Of a stretch of DNA of 43,887 nt, positions 18,294-26,918 are shown piece after piece. Below the pieces are notes generated by a model, which made no database searches, was not told where the DNA came from, and saw only the letters and a program-made list of their open reading frames with translations. The DNA lies in assembly GCF_001467525.1 (NCBI RefSeq), contig NZ_LNXS01000021.1, positions 105,001 through 148,887 on the forward strand, written 5' to 3'. The stretch comes from Legionella anisa. Its GTDB lineage: Bacteria > Pseudomonadota > Gammaproteobacteria > Legionellales > Legionellaceae. Both the position numbers and the translations under genes were made by a program. Every line of letters begins with the position of its first letter. Position 1 is the stretch's first letter.

Positions 18294-18439
18294 GGTCTGT
18301 TTACAATTCCCCCGGACTTGATCCGGGGCAAAATGCTGCGATTTTAGAGCACCGAAACGGAGCATACACGAAGTATGTGAGTATCGGAGCGCAGAAAATC
18401 GCGGCATTTTGGCCAAGAAAGTAGAATTGTAAACAGACC
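18294..18439. repeat. MITE-like palindromic element, 146 bp
   Basis: GGTCTGTTTACAATTC at 18294-18309 and its exact complement at 18424-18439 form 16-bp terminal inverted repeats, flanked on both sides by TTAG. Inside are nested inverted repeats (CCCGGA/TCCGGG and AAAATGC-GCGATTTT with its complement), so one strand could fold end to end. It has no gene. A related short copy lies at 36343-36383. Confidence 0.8.
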
Positions 18440-18560
18440 TTAGCAAATTGTTGACTAACCCTAATCATTTCAAGGAATATAATGAATAGCCTTTAACAAT
18501 ACACAGCCAACTATAAATAAGTATGAAAAATACACTTCTACTCCAGACGATGATCGATTC

Positions 18561-19895
18561 ATGTTAAAGAAAATACTGTTCCTGATATTATTGGTAATAG
18601 GATTGTCAAGCTGCAATAGGCGTGTTGAGCAACACATCGTTTTGCCATCTAAATTTCCTTCCAGTACAAAGAATTACAAACCCATAGCTGATTTACCTTA
18701 TGTTGCTTGGTGGCAACAATTTCATGATGTAGAATTGAATCAATTGATTGAAGCTGGCTTGAATAACAACATGGACATTCATATTGCCATAGGAAACTTA
18801 CAACAGGCACAAGGCGAATTGCGGCAAGTCAAACTCAGTTGGCTTCCTTACGTACAAATACTTGCTGGCTACTCCACCAATCCCGCCCTTGGAGCTCCCG
18901 GTGCATTTTATGGAATATGGCCCTATTATTTTGTGAACATTATGAAGCTGTATGCGCAACAGAAACAAGCCACATACAATGTTCAATTTTACCACGCTGC
19001 GATTGAGGGAATGCGCCTGGCATTAATTGGCCAAGTTGCGTCAGCTTACTTCACCTTAATTGCTCAATTAGAACAATTAAGGTTATTGCAACAATTAGAT
19101 AGTGACTTGAAGTCATTAATTAAGTTGAGCCAAGGGGACATTAAAATTGGTTTAGAAAATGAAATTGCTCTGGCCCAGTTGCAAACCGATGAGCGTCTGA
19201 TTGCAGCACAGATTAAACCTATTTTGCATAATATTGTGCTCAGTGAAAATGCGCTTCGTTATTTGATCAATGCAAATCCAGGCAGGATAAACAACAAAAA
19301 TAATTTCGCCAAAATAGATTTTTCCCGTTTTAAACCAGGCAGCTTACCCGCTACAGTATTAAACAATCGTCCTGATTTGAAAATGGCACTCTATGCATTA
19401 AAGGCCGCTCACGCAGGTATTAAAGTTGCCTACAGTGATTTTTTCCCAGGAATTCAGTTAGATGACTTTATTGGTGATGCTAATTTGCCAAACAGTACTT
19501 TTGTTGACACAACGGATGCATACATCAATTGGACGCTCGCCCCCAGTACCCTAGGAAAAATTGCTGCAAGCAAAGGCGCCTATAATGCTAAAGCTGCTGA
19601 ATTCAATAAAACAGTCCGACGAATTTTAAAAGAAGTCGATAATGACTATTCTGCCAACAGACGGATGAATGAAAAATTTATGGCTTATTTGCATGCTGAA
19701 AAGGATTATCGCCATAAATACAAATTACAACAAGGATTGCTGAAAACAGGATTAATTTCTTATAAAGAATTATTACAAAGCAAAATATATTTGGATGACT
19801 TGGCGCTCTCAACAAATCAAGCCAAGTTAGAGCTTGCGATGTCATTGGTCATTTTATATCAAGACTTGGCGGGTGGATATGCGCATACTCAATAG
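18561..19895 (+). CDS. TolC/NodT-type outer-membrane efflux lipoprotein
   Basis: The outer-membrane channel of a tripartite efflux system. The 444-residue protein begins with a lipoprotein signal (LLVIGLSSC, Cys18 as lipid site) and shows the two repeated outer-membrane-efflux halves rich in Gln and Leu: AIGNLQQAQGELRQVKLSWL near residue 75 and, in the second half, LKAAHAGIKVAYSDFFPGIQ near 280 and DDLALSTNQAKLELAM near the end. NodT-family lipoproteins of this size pair with HlyD-type adaptors, and the next gene is one. It is the first gene of an apparent operon with the adaptor and two FUSC proteins; about 115 nt with a palindromic repeat separate it from the adaptor. Confidence 0.87.
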   Translation: MLKKILFLILLVIGLSSCNRRVEQHIVLPSKFPSSTKNYKPIADLPYVAWWQQFHDVELNQLIEAGLNNNMDIHIAIGNLQQAQGELRQVKLSWLPYVQILAGYSTNPALGAPGAFYGIWPYYFVNIMKLYAQQKQATYNVQFYHAAIEGMRLALIGQVASAYFTLIAQLEQLRLLQQLDSDLKSLIKLSQGDIKIGLENEIALAQLQTDERLIAAQIKPILHNIVLSENALRYLINANPGRINNKNNFAKIDFSRFKPGSLPATVLNNRPDLKMALYALKAAHAGIKVAYSDFFPGIQLDDFIGDANLPNSTFVDTTDAYINWTLAPSTLGKIAASKGAYNAKAAEFNKTVRRILKEVDNDYSANRRMNEKFMAYLHAEKDYRHKYKLQQGLLKTGLISYKELLQSKIYLDDLALSTNQAKLELAMSLVILYQDLAGGYAHTQ

Positions 19896-19908
19896 CTCTT
19901 GGGATGGC

Positions 19909-19989
19909 GTAGTCTGGGTGCAGCGCAGCGAAACCCGGGTTGGTTACGTATGGAATTTCCCGGGTTCCGCTGCGCTGCACCCAGGCTAC
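19909..19989. repeat. palindromic GTAGCCTGGG repeat, copy 2
   Basis: Outer arms GTAGTCTGGGTGCAGCGCAG and its near complement ending CCCAGGCTAC flank two CCCGGGTT blocks around GGTTACGTATGG. Longer than the other copies. It lies between two genes of the efflux operon and could affect the relative levels of their mRNA. Confidence 0.85.
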
Positions 19990-20010
19990 ATATAACGGTA
20001 ACTTATATTT

Positions 20011-21039
20011 ATGATACATTTTCGCAGATATCGTCTACATGTTAAACAGGGGTTTGTTCAATTAAAACGCTGGTTTACCTTAGCCAATGTTATCATTTTG
20101 ATTGGTATTTTAACGACCCTTGTTTATATTTTTTCTTATTTATTCCCTTTCACAGATAATGCATTTGTCGTCAATAACGTACGTCCCGTCGCAGCCCTTG
20201 CGAATGGCTATATTACAAATCTTTATGTGCACAATGGAGAGATTGTTAAAAAAGGACAAAAACTTTTCACTGTCTTTCAAAAACCCTATATATATGCTGT
20301 GGAACAACTTAGTGCAGATTTGGCAGGTGCCGAAGCACAATTAGCTGCATTAAAAAGCACTTATGATCGGGATCTTAAACTCAGTGAAAACGAGCAAAAA
20401 ATTTACATCAAACTCAAGCAGGATGATGAAAAATACTCTAAAGGCTTCGCATTAAAATCGGTCTCTCTTATTACCTTACAAAATTCCCAACAAGAAACAA
20501 AAGCCGCTAAATATAGGTGGGATGCTGCTTTAAAACAGCTGGAAATTATTCAACATCAAATCAAAGCACAAGAAAATGAAGTTAAATCCCTGCACGCACG
20601 ATTAAAGAATGCCAAGGTGAATTTGGAGCAAACCGATGTATACGCACAATGCAATGGCATTATTCAAAATTTGTTTTTTAGTATTGGAACACCAGTCAAT
20701 ATAAATCAGCCTCTTTTTTCTTTAGTGGATATGGACAATATTTACATTCAAGCAAACTTTAATGAAACGGATTTGGGTCATGTGCGTAAAGGCGCAAAAG
20801 TATTGATATTCCCCAGAATGTATTTGGGAAGAAAAGTGTTTCATGGGGTAATTGATTCAGATTATTGGTCGGCTAATCGCCAATTAGTGGATAACCGTAC
20901 TCAACTACAAAATGTGATCAATGAAAATCAATGGATCTTATTACCACAGAGACTGCCCGTGATTATTCGAATCACGGATCCTGATCCTCATTACCCGCTG
21001 CGTCTTGGGGCAAGTGCTTATGTCTATATCAAAGTTTAA
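20011..21039 (+). CDS. HlyD/EmrA-type membrane fusion protein
   Basis: The periplasmic adaptor of the efflux system. One N-terminal membrane segment (about residues 24-46), then a lipoyl-like half with GYITNLYVHNGEIVKKGQKL near residue 68, a long coiled coil (about 90-210) and the second lipoyl half with CNGIIQNLFFSIGTPVNINQ near 215, followed by a beta-barrel part with NETDLGHVRKGAKV. 342 residues is normal for the AaeA/EmrA type. The adaptor is followed at once by the FUSC genes, with a short overlap into the first, so the set resembles AaeA-AaeB pumps that export aromatic acids. Confidence 0.9.
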   Translation: MIHFRRYRLHVKQGFVQLKRWFTLANVIILIGILTTLVYIFSYLFPFTDNAFVVNNVRPVAALANGYITNLYVHNGEIVKKGQKLFTVFQKPYIYAVEQLSADLAGAEAQLAALKSTYDRDLKLSENEQKIYIKLKQDDEKYSKGFALKSVSLITLQNSQQETKAAKYRWDAALKQLEIIQHQIKAQENEVKSLHARLKNAKVNLEQTDVYAQCNGIIQNLFFSIGTPVNINQPLFSLVDMDNIYIQANFNETDLGHVRKGAKVLIFPRMYLGRKVFHGVIDSDYWSANRQLVDNRTQLQNVINENQWILLPQRLPVIIRITDPDPHYPLRLGASAYVYIKV

Positions 21040-21952
21040 GCAATGGCTTGATGAGGTTGATCCCTACGCCTTACAACGAATTACTCTTTATAAGTGTCTC
21101 TTTGTTGCGACTATAGAAGTCTATGTTTATTGGCTGTTTCGGCCTGTCAGTTTCCTTACTTTTTTTGCACCCTTTCTTTTGGTAGGCATGTATGAAGCCC
21201 CTGTGCTCACCACTTTTAAAGAAAAAGAGCGGTTGTTGTTTTTTATTGGCATTGCAATTATTCTCATCAGTGTATCCTTTTATCTTGTCTACCCATTTCG
21301 TGGAGTCTTTTTCTTTTTTTCAGTGTTTGCCTTCACAGTAACTTATTTCTGTGTATTAAAATATTTCTATGCACTAAAAAATTTAATCATGTTGCTTATA
21401 GCAACTGGAGCTGTGGTTCTGAGCACTGAACCCCCTGCTAACCTTGAAGTCGCATACGGTTTTATTTCATCAACTTCATTAGCGATGATCTTTGTATTCA
21501 TTAGTCTGAAATGTTTCCCCAATGTCTATTTGATCATATGGAACAGGGCCATGCAAAAATTTATTCAATACCTCGAGGAGGATATTGATTCTGCCATAAA
21601 TCAAAACAATAAAAGTCCTATAGGAGAGGAAATTCTTCATTTGGGAATGGTGCGAAACTATCGACGAATGCTTCCTAAAAAATACATAATGCAAGCGTGT
21701 CGTATTTCGGTGAACATAAGAAATATCCAACACGCATTAGATAATTTATATTATGAGACAAAGAATGAGGTATTTTGGTACGGTATAAAAAACAATCTCT
21801 CTTGGCTTAGGCTCAATATGAAAACGTATACACAATGTGGCACGCCCACAATGCCTATAGAACCAGAAACAAAATTACAGCATTACGTTATGCATTGCTT
21901 ACAACAAGCATTTATCCGTTGGAATAAATTATGCTTTCTGCGGCACAACTGA
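21020..21952 (+). CDS. FUSC-type pump, N-terminal half as a separate protein
   Basis: A membrane protein of 310 residues with about six hydrophobic segments over residues 15-175, then a soluble helical tail of about 130 residues. The layout (six helices plus a cytoplasmic domain) is that of one half of a fusaric-acid-resistance/AaeB pump, which is normally a single protein of about 650 residues with two such halves. The frame opens at 21005, but the ATG at 21020 is preferred, with GGGGC about 7 nt before. It overlaps the adaptor gene by 20 nt and the next FUSC gene by 22 nt, so translation is coupled. Substrate unknown. Confidence 0.75.
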   Translation: MSISKFKQWLDEVDPYALQRITLYKCLFVATIEVYVYWLFRPVSFLTFFAPFLLVGMYEAPVLTTFKEKERLLFFIGIAIILISVSFYLVYPFRGVFFFFSVFAFTVTYFCVLKYFYALKNLIMLLIATGAVVLSTEPPANLEVAYGFISSTSLAMIFVFISLKCFPNVYLIIWNRAMQKFIQYLEEDIDSAINQNNKSPIGEEILHLGMVRNYRRMLPKKYIMQACRISVNIRNIQHALDNLYYETKNEVFWYGIKNNLSWLRLNMKTYTQCGTPTMPIEPETKLQHYVMHCLQQAFIRWNKLCFLRHN

Positions 21953-22821
21953 AAAAGAAACTTGATTATGCACGTTTTACGCAACTGGCAATTATGTTTA
22001 TGGTTGCCATGTTGATTTATTTATTTACAACGATACCTCATAAGTGGTGGGTTTTACTCACGGTTCTGGTGATCAGTGCAGGAATTGAACCTGGCCTTAT
22101 TATCAGACGAGCTGTTCATCGTATCGGTGGAACTTTTGCCGCTTTATTGATTTTGATTCCTTTAATTTATCTAATGCAGTTAAATTATCGATTAATCCCT
22201 GTAGTATTTATCATTTGCATCATTGGATTATCTGTTTCGGCACTCAACACACGCCGCTACGATATTAGTGTATTCTTCATTACAGTTGTGGTTTTTTTGC
22301 TACTAGCACAAACTACTGATGCGAACTCACCTGCAGGTCCATTTGAAATGGTAGTGAATCGTGGCATCTGTACCTTGATTGGTATTTTTATTGTTCTAGT
22401 AGGCGATTATTTTTTATTTCAAACCTATCGTTATTCACAAAAGCTCTATTTATTTCATCAGATGATGGTTTATAATTTTTTTAACAAAATCGTTAAGGAG
22501 ATAATTAAGTGTCGTACAGAAAAAATTAATACCTTCATTTTTGTTGAAAAACTACGAAGTCAAGTGATAAAAATTTGCGGCCCCATTGCGATTAGTTCTG
22601 AAAATTTAAAACTGGAAGTTAAAATCAGCTCAGAAACCAAAAGACGAATTGATATTTTTCAGGAAACAATTTGGGATATACGCAGGCTCATATTTGCATT
22701 ATGTGTTTCTGAATTTGTTCTCCATTCCACAACAGCAACTGAAAAACACCTGCAACAATTTAAGATACTTATGAATAAAGCCAGGAACAATTTTATTTAT
22801 ACTAAGGATATTTTAGAGTAG
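21931..22821 (+). CDS. FUSC-type pump, C-terminal half as a separate protein
   Basis: A 296-residue membrane protein with about six hydrophobic segments between residues 17 and 172. HKWWVLLTVLVISAG near residue 40 and VHRIGGTFAALLIL near 69 match the FUSC core signature (WaxltvxxvxxxtxGxtxxrxxxRxxGTxxGa). A soluble tail follows. It overlaps the previous FUSC gene by 22 nt, with a GGA 7 nt before the ATG. Together the two proteins probably form one heteromeric pump with the adaptor and outer-membrane channel encoded upstream. The pair looks intact, with no sign of a broken single gene: each part has its own start signal. Confidence 0.8.
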   Translation: MLSAAQLKKKLDYARFTQLAIMFMVAMLIYLFTTIPHKWWVLLTVLVISAGIEPGLIIRRAVHRIGGTFAALLILIPLIYLMQLNYRLIPVVFIICIIGLSVSALNTRRYDISVFFITVVVFLLLAQTTDANSPAGPFEMVVNRGICTLIGIFIVLVGDYFLFQTYRYSQKLYLFHQMMVYNFFNKIVKEIIKCRTEKINTFIFVEKLRSQVIKICGPIAISSENLKLEVKISSETKRRIDIFQETIWDIRRLIFALCVSEFVLHSTTATEKHLQQFKILMNKARNNFIYTKDILE

Positions 22822-22844
22822 TCCCTCTCCCTATTCTTGTAGAG

Positions 22845-22876
22845 ATGTAGCCTGGTTGCAAACAACCAGGCTACAT
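22845..22876. repeat. short hairpin of the GTAGCCTGG repeat type, possible two-way terminator
   Basis: ATGTAGCCTGGTTG, loop CAAA, and CAACCAGGCTACAT give a perfect 14-bp stem. It stands between the convergent ends of the FUSC and coiled-coil genes. No T-run follows closely on the plus side, so terminator function is uncertain. Confidence 0.75.
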
Positions 22877-22917
22877 GCTTGGATTTCTTTAACCACATTG
22901 TCTGAGGAGACTTAATT

Positions 22918-23448
22918 TCACAATCCAAATTGATTTGAGGCTGGTACTGGTACAGGCAAATGTTGTCTCTTTAATTCAATAACACTATTTAAAATTCTTA
23001 ATTCAGAAACTGCACCTTTTTTCTTTTGTTCTAAATCTGCAATCGTTTCATTCAAGTCCCTAATTGTTTGGGATACATTTGAGATTTCCATCGCGAGATA
23101 CTGATCCTCGATGCTAAACAAAGCCATAGGAGAAGACCCAACTGCTTGCCTTCCGATATATCGAGCGGTTTGATCAGAATCAGCGAGTACACTTTGAAGA
23201 CGTAATTTAAATTCTGCTTCACGGATTTCAACATTGTCATAGTTTTGGTCATGAGTCTGTTTTGATATTTGCAGCTCAGCTAAGCGGCTATTTGCAGTCC
23301 TTAAATCTGCATTACACTTATCAATTCGATTATCCAGTGAAATAAAATGAGGCCCATAAGAATGATTAATTTCGAGTAATTGATTCAAATTGAGACGATT
23401 AAAGTACCGACGAAGCTCAGCAGGAGTTATATGTGGAAATTTTGACAT
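22918..23448 (-). CDS. coiled-coil protein of unknown function
   Basis: I do not recognise it. From the ATG at 23448, which has AGGGG 8 nt upstream, the protein has 176 residues, with no signal peptide or membrane segment. Two stretches look like coiled coil: about residues 38-75 (DNRIDKCNADLRTANSRLAE and on) and about 115-160 (ISNVSQTIRDLNETIADLEQ and on). The end is proline-rich (LPVPVPASNQFGL). The frame opens 10 codons earlier, but without a ribosome site. Cytoplasmic location is likely. Helical orphans of this size occur among secreted effectors, but nothing here proves secretion. It is convergent with the efflux operon. Confidence 0.65.
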   Translation of the reverse strand: MSKFPHITPAELRRYFNRLNLNQLLEINHSYGPHFISLDNRIDKCNADLRTANSRLAELQISKQTHDQNYDNVEIREAEFKLRLQSVLADSDQTARYIGRQAVGSSPMALFSIEDQYLAMEISNVSQTIRDLNETIADLEQKKKGAVSELRILNSVIELKRQHLPVPVPASNQFGL

Positions 23449-23622
23449 AATGCATTCCCCTATACGTAAAAGATTCAAAATAGTATCACTTTTTATCCAG
23501 ATAAAAAACTATTTTGTCATTGTGATGATTTATAAATCCAACCCTATGGCATTAATGCTATTTAGAGTTTTTTTATTGAGGTGTCTTATTTTACCAAACA
23601 ACTTAACTTGAACGTGTGTCTA

Positions 23623-24267
23623 TCAGCCATCAAGCCTCGCTAAAGATTTAAGCTCGTCATTAGGCAAAGCATGAAATAGATTAATTTTTATGAGATCTGC
23701 TAAAGTCTTAGTCTCCATTTTTCGCATAACATTTGCACGGTGGACTTCAACCGTAGATATAGATATATCAAGTTCATGAGCTATTTGTTTGTTTAATTTT
23801 CCTTCAATGACTAAATCCATAACCTGTCGTTCACGTTTGGTTAAACGCTCTAGCCGCTCATAGAAATCAGACTGAGACTGGATGGAGTTCGTTTGAATTT
23901 TTTTAAGGCATTTTTGCGTAATTTCCAGCAAATGCTGGTGATTTACCGGCTTAAGGATGAAATCTGCAGCTCCTGCTTTCATGGCTCGCACAGCCATTGG
24001 AATATCACCGTATCCGGTGATCATGATCACGGACAGTTGATTTCTTAAAGTATTAATATGTTCCAGTAGCTCGAGTCCGCTCATGACAGGCATACGCACA
24101 TCGATAATTAAACACCCTTTTTGTGTGACATCATAACTATCCAGAAAAGCTTTGGCATTTTCATAAGTTTTAACTGGGATGTTTACAGATTCAAATAACC
24201 AACGAAATGACTGGCAAATTTCAGGATCGTCATCTACCACAAAAACAGCAACATTAGCAAAACCCAT
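23623..24267 (-). CDS. FixJ/NarL-type response regulator
   Basis: A two-component regulator activated by phosphorylation. The receiver domain (residues about 5-120) has the acidic pocket DDD at 12-14, the phospho-acceptor Asp56 in CLIIDVRMP, Thr in MITGYGD and Lys in ILKPVNH; the C-terminal LuxR-type helix-turn-helix includes LTKRERQVMDLVIEGKLNKQ and STVEVHRANVMRKM. AAGGG lies 7 nt before the ATG at 24267; the frame runs 20 codons further but with a hydrophobic tail foreign to the family. No partner histidine kinase is in the window. It is divergent from phaB, with about 300 nt between, so it may control PHB genes; this is speculative. Confidence 0.9.
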   Translation of the reverse strand: MGFANVAVFVVDDDPEICQSFRWLFESVNIPVKTYENAKAFLDSYDVTQKGCLIIDVRMPVMSGLELLEHINTLRNQLSVIMITGYGDIPMAVRAMKAGAADFILKPVNHQHLLEITQKCLKKIQTNSIQSQSDFYERLERLTKRERQVMDLVIEGKLNKQIAHELDISISTVEVHRANVMRKMETKTLADLIKINLFHALPNDELKSLARLDG

Positions 24268-24336
24268 ATCAATTCCCTTGGTAAATAATACTAAAATAAT
24301 CAGACAGCATGATATCGCTATCTCCAATATAAACGG

Positions 24337-24453
24337 TTAATTTTTCTTAATTAAAGCAATTTCTTCATTACGAAAAAATTCTCCAACAACTTTAACAGAT
24401 TTAACAGCTTTTCTATCCATTTTCGTAAATTTTAGTTTATTAGGGTTTACCAC
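24337..24453 (-). CDS. possible 38-residue small protein
   Basis: A short minus-strand frame from a GTG at 24453 to TAA at 24337, containing MDRKAVKSVKVVGEFFRNEE and ending ALIKKN. GGAAGG stands 4 nt before the GTG, which is close; an ATG is available at 24420. It is basic and lacks rare-looking codons, and lies 70 nt before the response regulator on the same strand. No family recognised; it could be chance. Confidence 0.3.
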   Translation of the reverse strand: MVNPNKLKFTKMDRKAVKSVKVVGEFFRNEEIALIKKN

Positions 24454-24570
24454 AGCGCCTTCCAAGGTAAAAACTAACTAGTCACATTACAATAAAATTT
24501 TGAATAATATTGAAACGCTTAATCTAGCATAAAGAAAGCCAATATCCAATTTCACCAGGAGATTCTATTC

Positions 24571-25317
24571 ATGGACAGAAAAATAGCAGTGGTTACTGGA
24601 GGTACAGGAGGAATAGGTACCGCAATTTGCCGTCGCCTCGCAGCGAATTACAAAGTGGTTGCATGTTACTTTAAAAATGGTAAACATGATGAAGTATTGC
24701 AATGGCAAACCGCACAAAAAAAAGCGGGTTATGATATTGAAATTCTTTTCGCAAATCTCATCAATTTTTCTGACTGTGAAACACTCACCAATTCAATCAT
24801 TGAGCGCTTTGGTCGCATTGACATCCTGATAAATAACGCAGGAGCCACATGCGATGTCAGCTTAAAAAAAATGGAACCTCATCATTGGCAACAAATCATT
24901 GATGCAAATTTAACAAGCACTTTCAATATTACACGTAACGTTCTACCCTTCATGATCGAGAAAAATTACGGGCGTATCGTTTGTATTTCATCAATTAATG
25001 GTCGAAAAGGACAATTGGGGCAGTGCAATTATGCGGCAACAAAATCTGCTTTATTTGGATTCTCAAAAAGCTTGGCTCTGGAAGTTGCAAATAAAGGAAT
25101 CACTGTAAATACCATTTCCCCTGGTTATATTGAAACATCCATGGTAACTACTTTGAAAAAAGACGTCCTTGATAAGATCACAAGCAGTATTCCTGTAGGA
25201 CGACTAGGCAAACCCGAAGAAGTTGCCAATGCAGTTTCATTTTTAGCCAGTGAAGAAGCAGGATTTATTACGGGATCTAATATAGATATCAATGGCGGGC
25301 AATACATGAGCGCTTAA
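24571..25317 (+). CDS. phaB: acetoacetyl-CoA reductase
   Basis: An NADPH-dependent short-chain dehydrogenase that makes (R)-3-hydroxybutyryl-CoA for polyhydroxybutyrate. 248 residues, the usual size. The cofactor loop VTGGTGGIGTAICRRLA is at residues 8-24, NNAG near 88, the catalytic Ser in CISSINGRKGQLGQ near 140 and YAATK near 153-157, and the end GSNIDINGGQYMSA is typical of PhaB (NGGQYM). AGGAG lies 9 nt before the ATG. The depolymerase phaZ lies 1.6 kb further on the same strand with the kinase-like gene between. A related FabG role is possible, but the C-terminal motif favours PhaB. Confidence 0.88.
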   Translation: MDRKIAVVTGGTGGIGTAICRRLAANYKVVACYFKNGKHDEVLQWQTAQKKAGYDIEILFANLINFSDCETLTNSIIERFGRIDILINNAGATCDVSLKKMEPHHWQQIIDANLTSTFNITRNVLPFMIEKNYGRIVCISSINGRKGQLGQCNYAATKSALFGFSKSLALEVANKGITVNTISPGYIETSMVTTLKKDVLDKITSSIPVGRLGKPEEVANAVSFLASEEAGFITGSNIDINGGQYMSA

Positions 25318-25642
25318 TTGGATTCTCCATTCGATCGTAGCCAAATCGCATTCATGTCAATCATGTGATTTGGTTGAATTAAATAGAACGTATTTTCATT
25401 TCGAACATAAAATTCATGAGCAATACAGATAATATTCAAGAAATAAAAAATTAAATCCTTTAAGACATTCTAACAATCCACGCTTCACTTAGCTCTCAAA
25501 AATCAAGATAAAATAGTGCCTTTTTCTTTCTTTGTGTAATAAGATAGAAATAAGAAAGCATTTTTTACTCAAAAAGGGCTTTAATATGCAACTGAAAATC
25601 AACAAGAACAACATTTATTGAGTTTTTCGTGGGAGATGAATC
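25318..25642. other. intergenic with a possible phaB terminator hairpin
   Basis: CCAAATC at 25341-25347 and GATTTGG at 25367-25373 can pair, with CAT/ATG continuing the stem. No T-run follows. The rest is AT-rich and no gene is seen; GGGAG 7 nt before 25643 serves the next gene. Confidence 0.35.
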
Positions 25643-26824
25643 ATGCCAAAGCTTCATCCGAATATTGAGCTTGTAGAAGTAAGAAAAGACAAATTGCCAG
25701 AGAAAATTGCATCCTCTTTATCAAAGGGAATCACGGAAAAAAGAATATTATGCGATCAGTTTGGTGCTTATTATCTGATTAAAAAACCGGACCCCCTAAC
25801 AGTAGAAGATGTATTTAAGGGATATCTTTCTAAAGAGGAGTTGGAAAATCCCTCATTTGATACCATGGAGCATATTTTCTCAATCACACTAGAAAGTGCT
25901 TTTCTTGAGGTTTTAATTCCTCGTATGGCAAAAAAAATGTTTGAGGGTATTTTAATTGTCCCGGAAAACTATCTGTACGTTGATAAGGATAAGTCAATCG
26001 GCGTCATTTCCAAATTCATAAACAGTTTTTCGGAATTTTTAGCAAAAAAAGAAGCAGTCAAAACAGACCCTTTATTCGATCGAGAATATTTACCCAAACG
26101 TGCCCATCTATCACTCACATCAGAAGAGGCACGAATTCTGGGTCAATTGTATGCTGTAGCTTTAGTTTTTAATTTATGGGATTTATTAAATTCCAAATTA
26201 CTCAACTCTGGCTATTGCCTAGTTAGTGATGCTGAAAAGCAAGCCGCTATTGTTGATTTTGGCTGTGCAGGTATTCTGAGTTATAAAGGACGGCATGCAG
26301 ACACTCTAGCATTGGATGATCCTGATTTTTCGCCGACTAAAAAAATAAATTACTCATTCTTTGGACAGAACTATCGTGATCATTACCGTCACGGTTTTGC
26401 CCTTCCCTTTGATAAATTAGTTGCACCTCTTCTTCCTCATACAGTAATTTCTGATTTATTCAATATGTCTGAAAAAGATCCAATTAGCCGCTCCATGCTT
26501 GAAGGGTTTTATGAGGCAATTACTGTAGCTGAGAAAAATATGACTCAAGACCCTCATTTATTGGAAGAAGCGTTAATACAGTCATACAACGCAATTACTT
26601 TAGATTCTTCATTACGAGCCGATGAATTAAAATCCCATTTAAATGCTGAATTTTATGGCAAACCAGAAAAAAATTCACATTCACTGGTGGCTCTTCTTCA
26701 ACAACGTCTTGTCAGCGCCAAGATGCTTATCTATCAATTTAAAGCAGGAAAACCGGCAACTATGATTCAAGAAGAAATAAGGGACTGCTATTATTATTCT
26801 CAGTGCTGGGGAAACACAAAATAA
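25643..26824 (+). CDS. unknown protein with faint kinase-like motifs
   Basis: I do not recognise this 393-residue soluble protein by name. It shows an ordered set resembling an atypical kinase or phosphotransferase: GAYYLIKK at 41-48 (a possible beta-strand with the ATP-binding Lys), LWDLLNSKLLNSGYCLV around Asp180, Asn183 and Asn188 (catalytic-loop-like), and IVDFGCAG with Asp205 (DFG-like). Spacing and order fit HipA or PI-kinase-like folds found in some Legionella effectors, but the match is weak. It has no signal peptide. It lies between phaB and phaZ with its own good ribosome site; whether it serves PHB metabolism or is a secreted effector that happens to sit here is open. Confidence 0.6.
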   Translation: MPKLHPNIELVEVRKDKLPEKIASSLSKGITEKRILCDQFGAYYLIKKPDPLTVEDVFKGYLSKEELENPSFDTMEHIFSITLESAFLEVLIPRMAKKMFEGILIVPENYLYVDKDKSIGVISKFINSFSEFLAKKEAVKTDPLFDREYLPKRAHLSLTSEEARILGQLYAVALVFNLWDLLNSKLLNSGYCLVSDAEKQAAIVDFGCAGILSYKGRHADTLALDDPDFSPTKKINYSFFGQNYRDHYRHGFALPFDKLVAPLLPHTVISDLFNMSEKDPISRSMLEGFYEAITVAEKNMTQDPHLLEEALIQSYNAITLDSSLRADELKSHLNAEFYGKPEKNSHSLVALLQQRLVSAKMLIYQFKAGKPATMIQEEIRDCYYYSQCWGNTK

Positions 26825-26918
26825 GAGAATTTGCTATTTTATATTTTTGTGTATATTACTTTATAGTATTGTGATGCACCATTCCAGTTGAATCATCCTA
26901 AAAATGCGAGGCGTTTAA

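Noticed and set aside
23390..23611. 73-residue plus-strand frame
   Set aside because: It overlaps the start and promoter of the coiled-coil gene on the other strand and shows no family.
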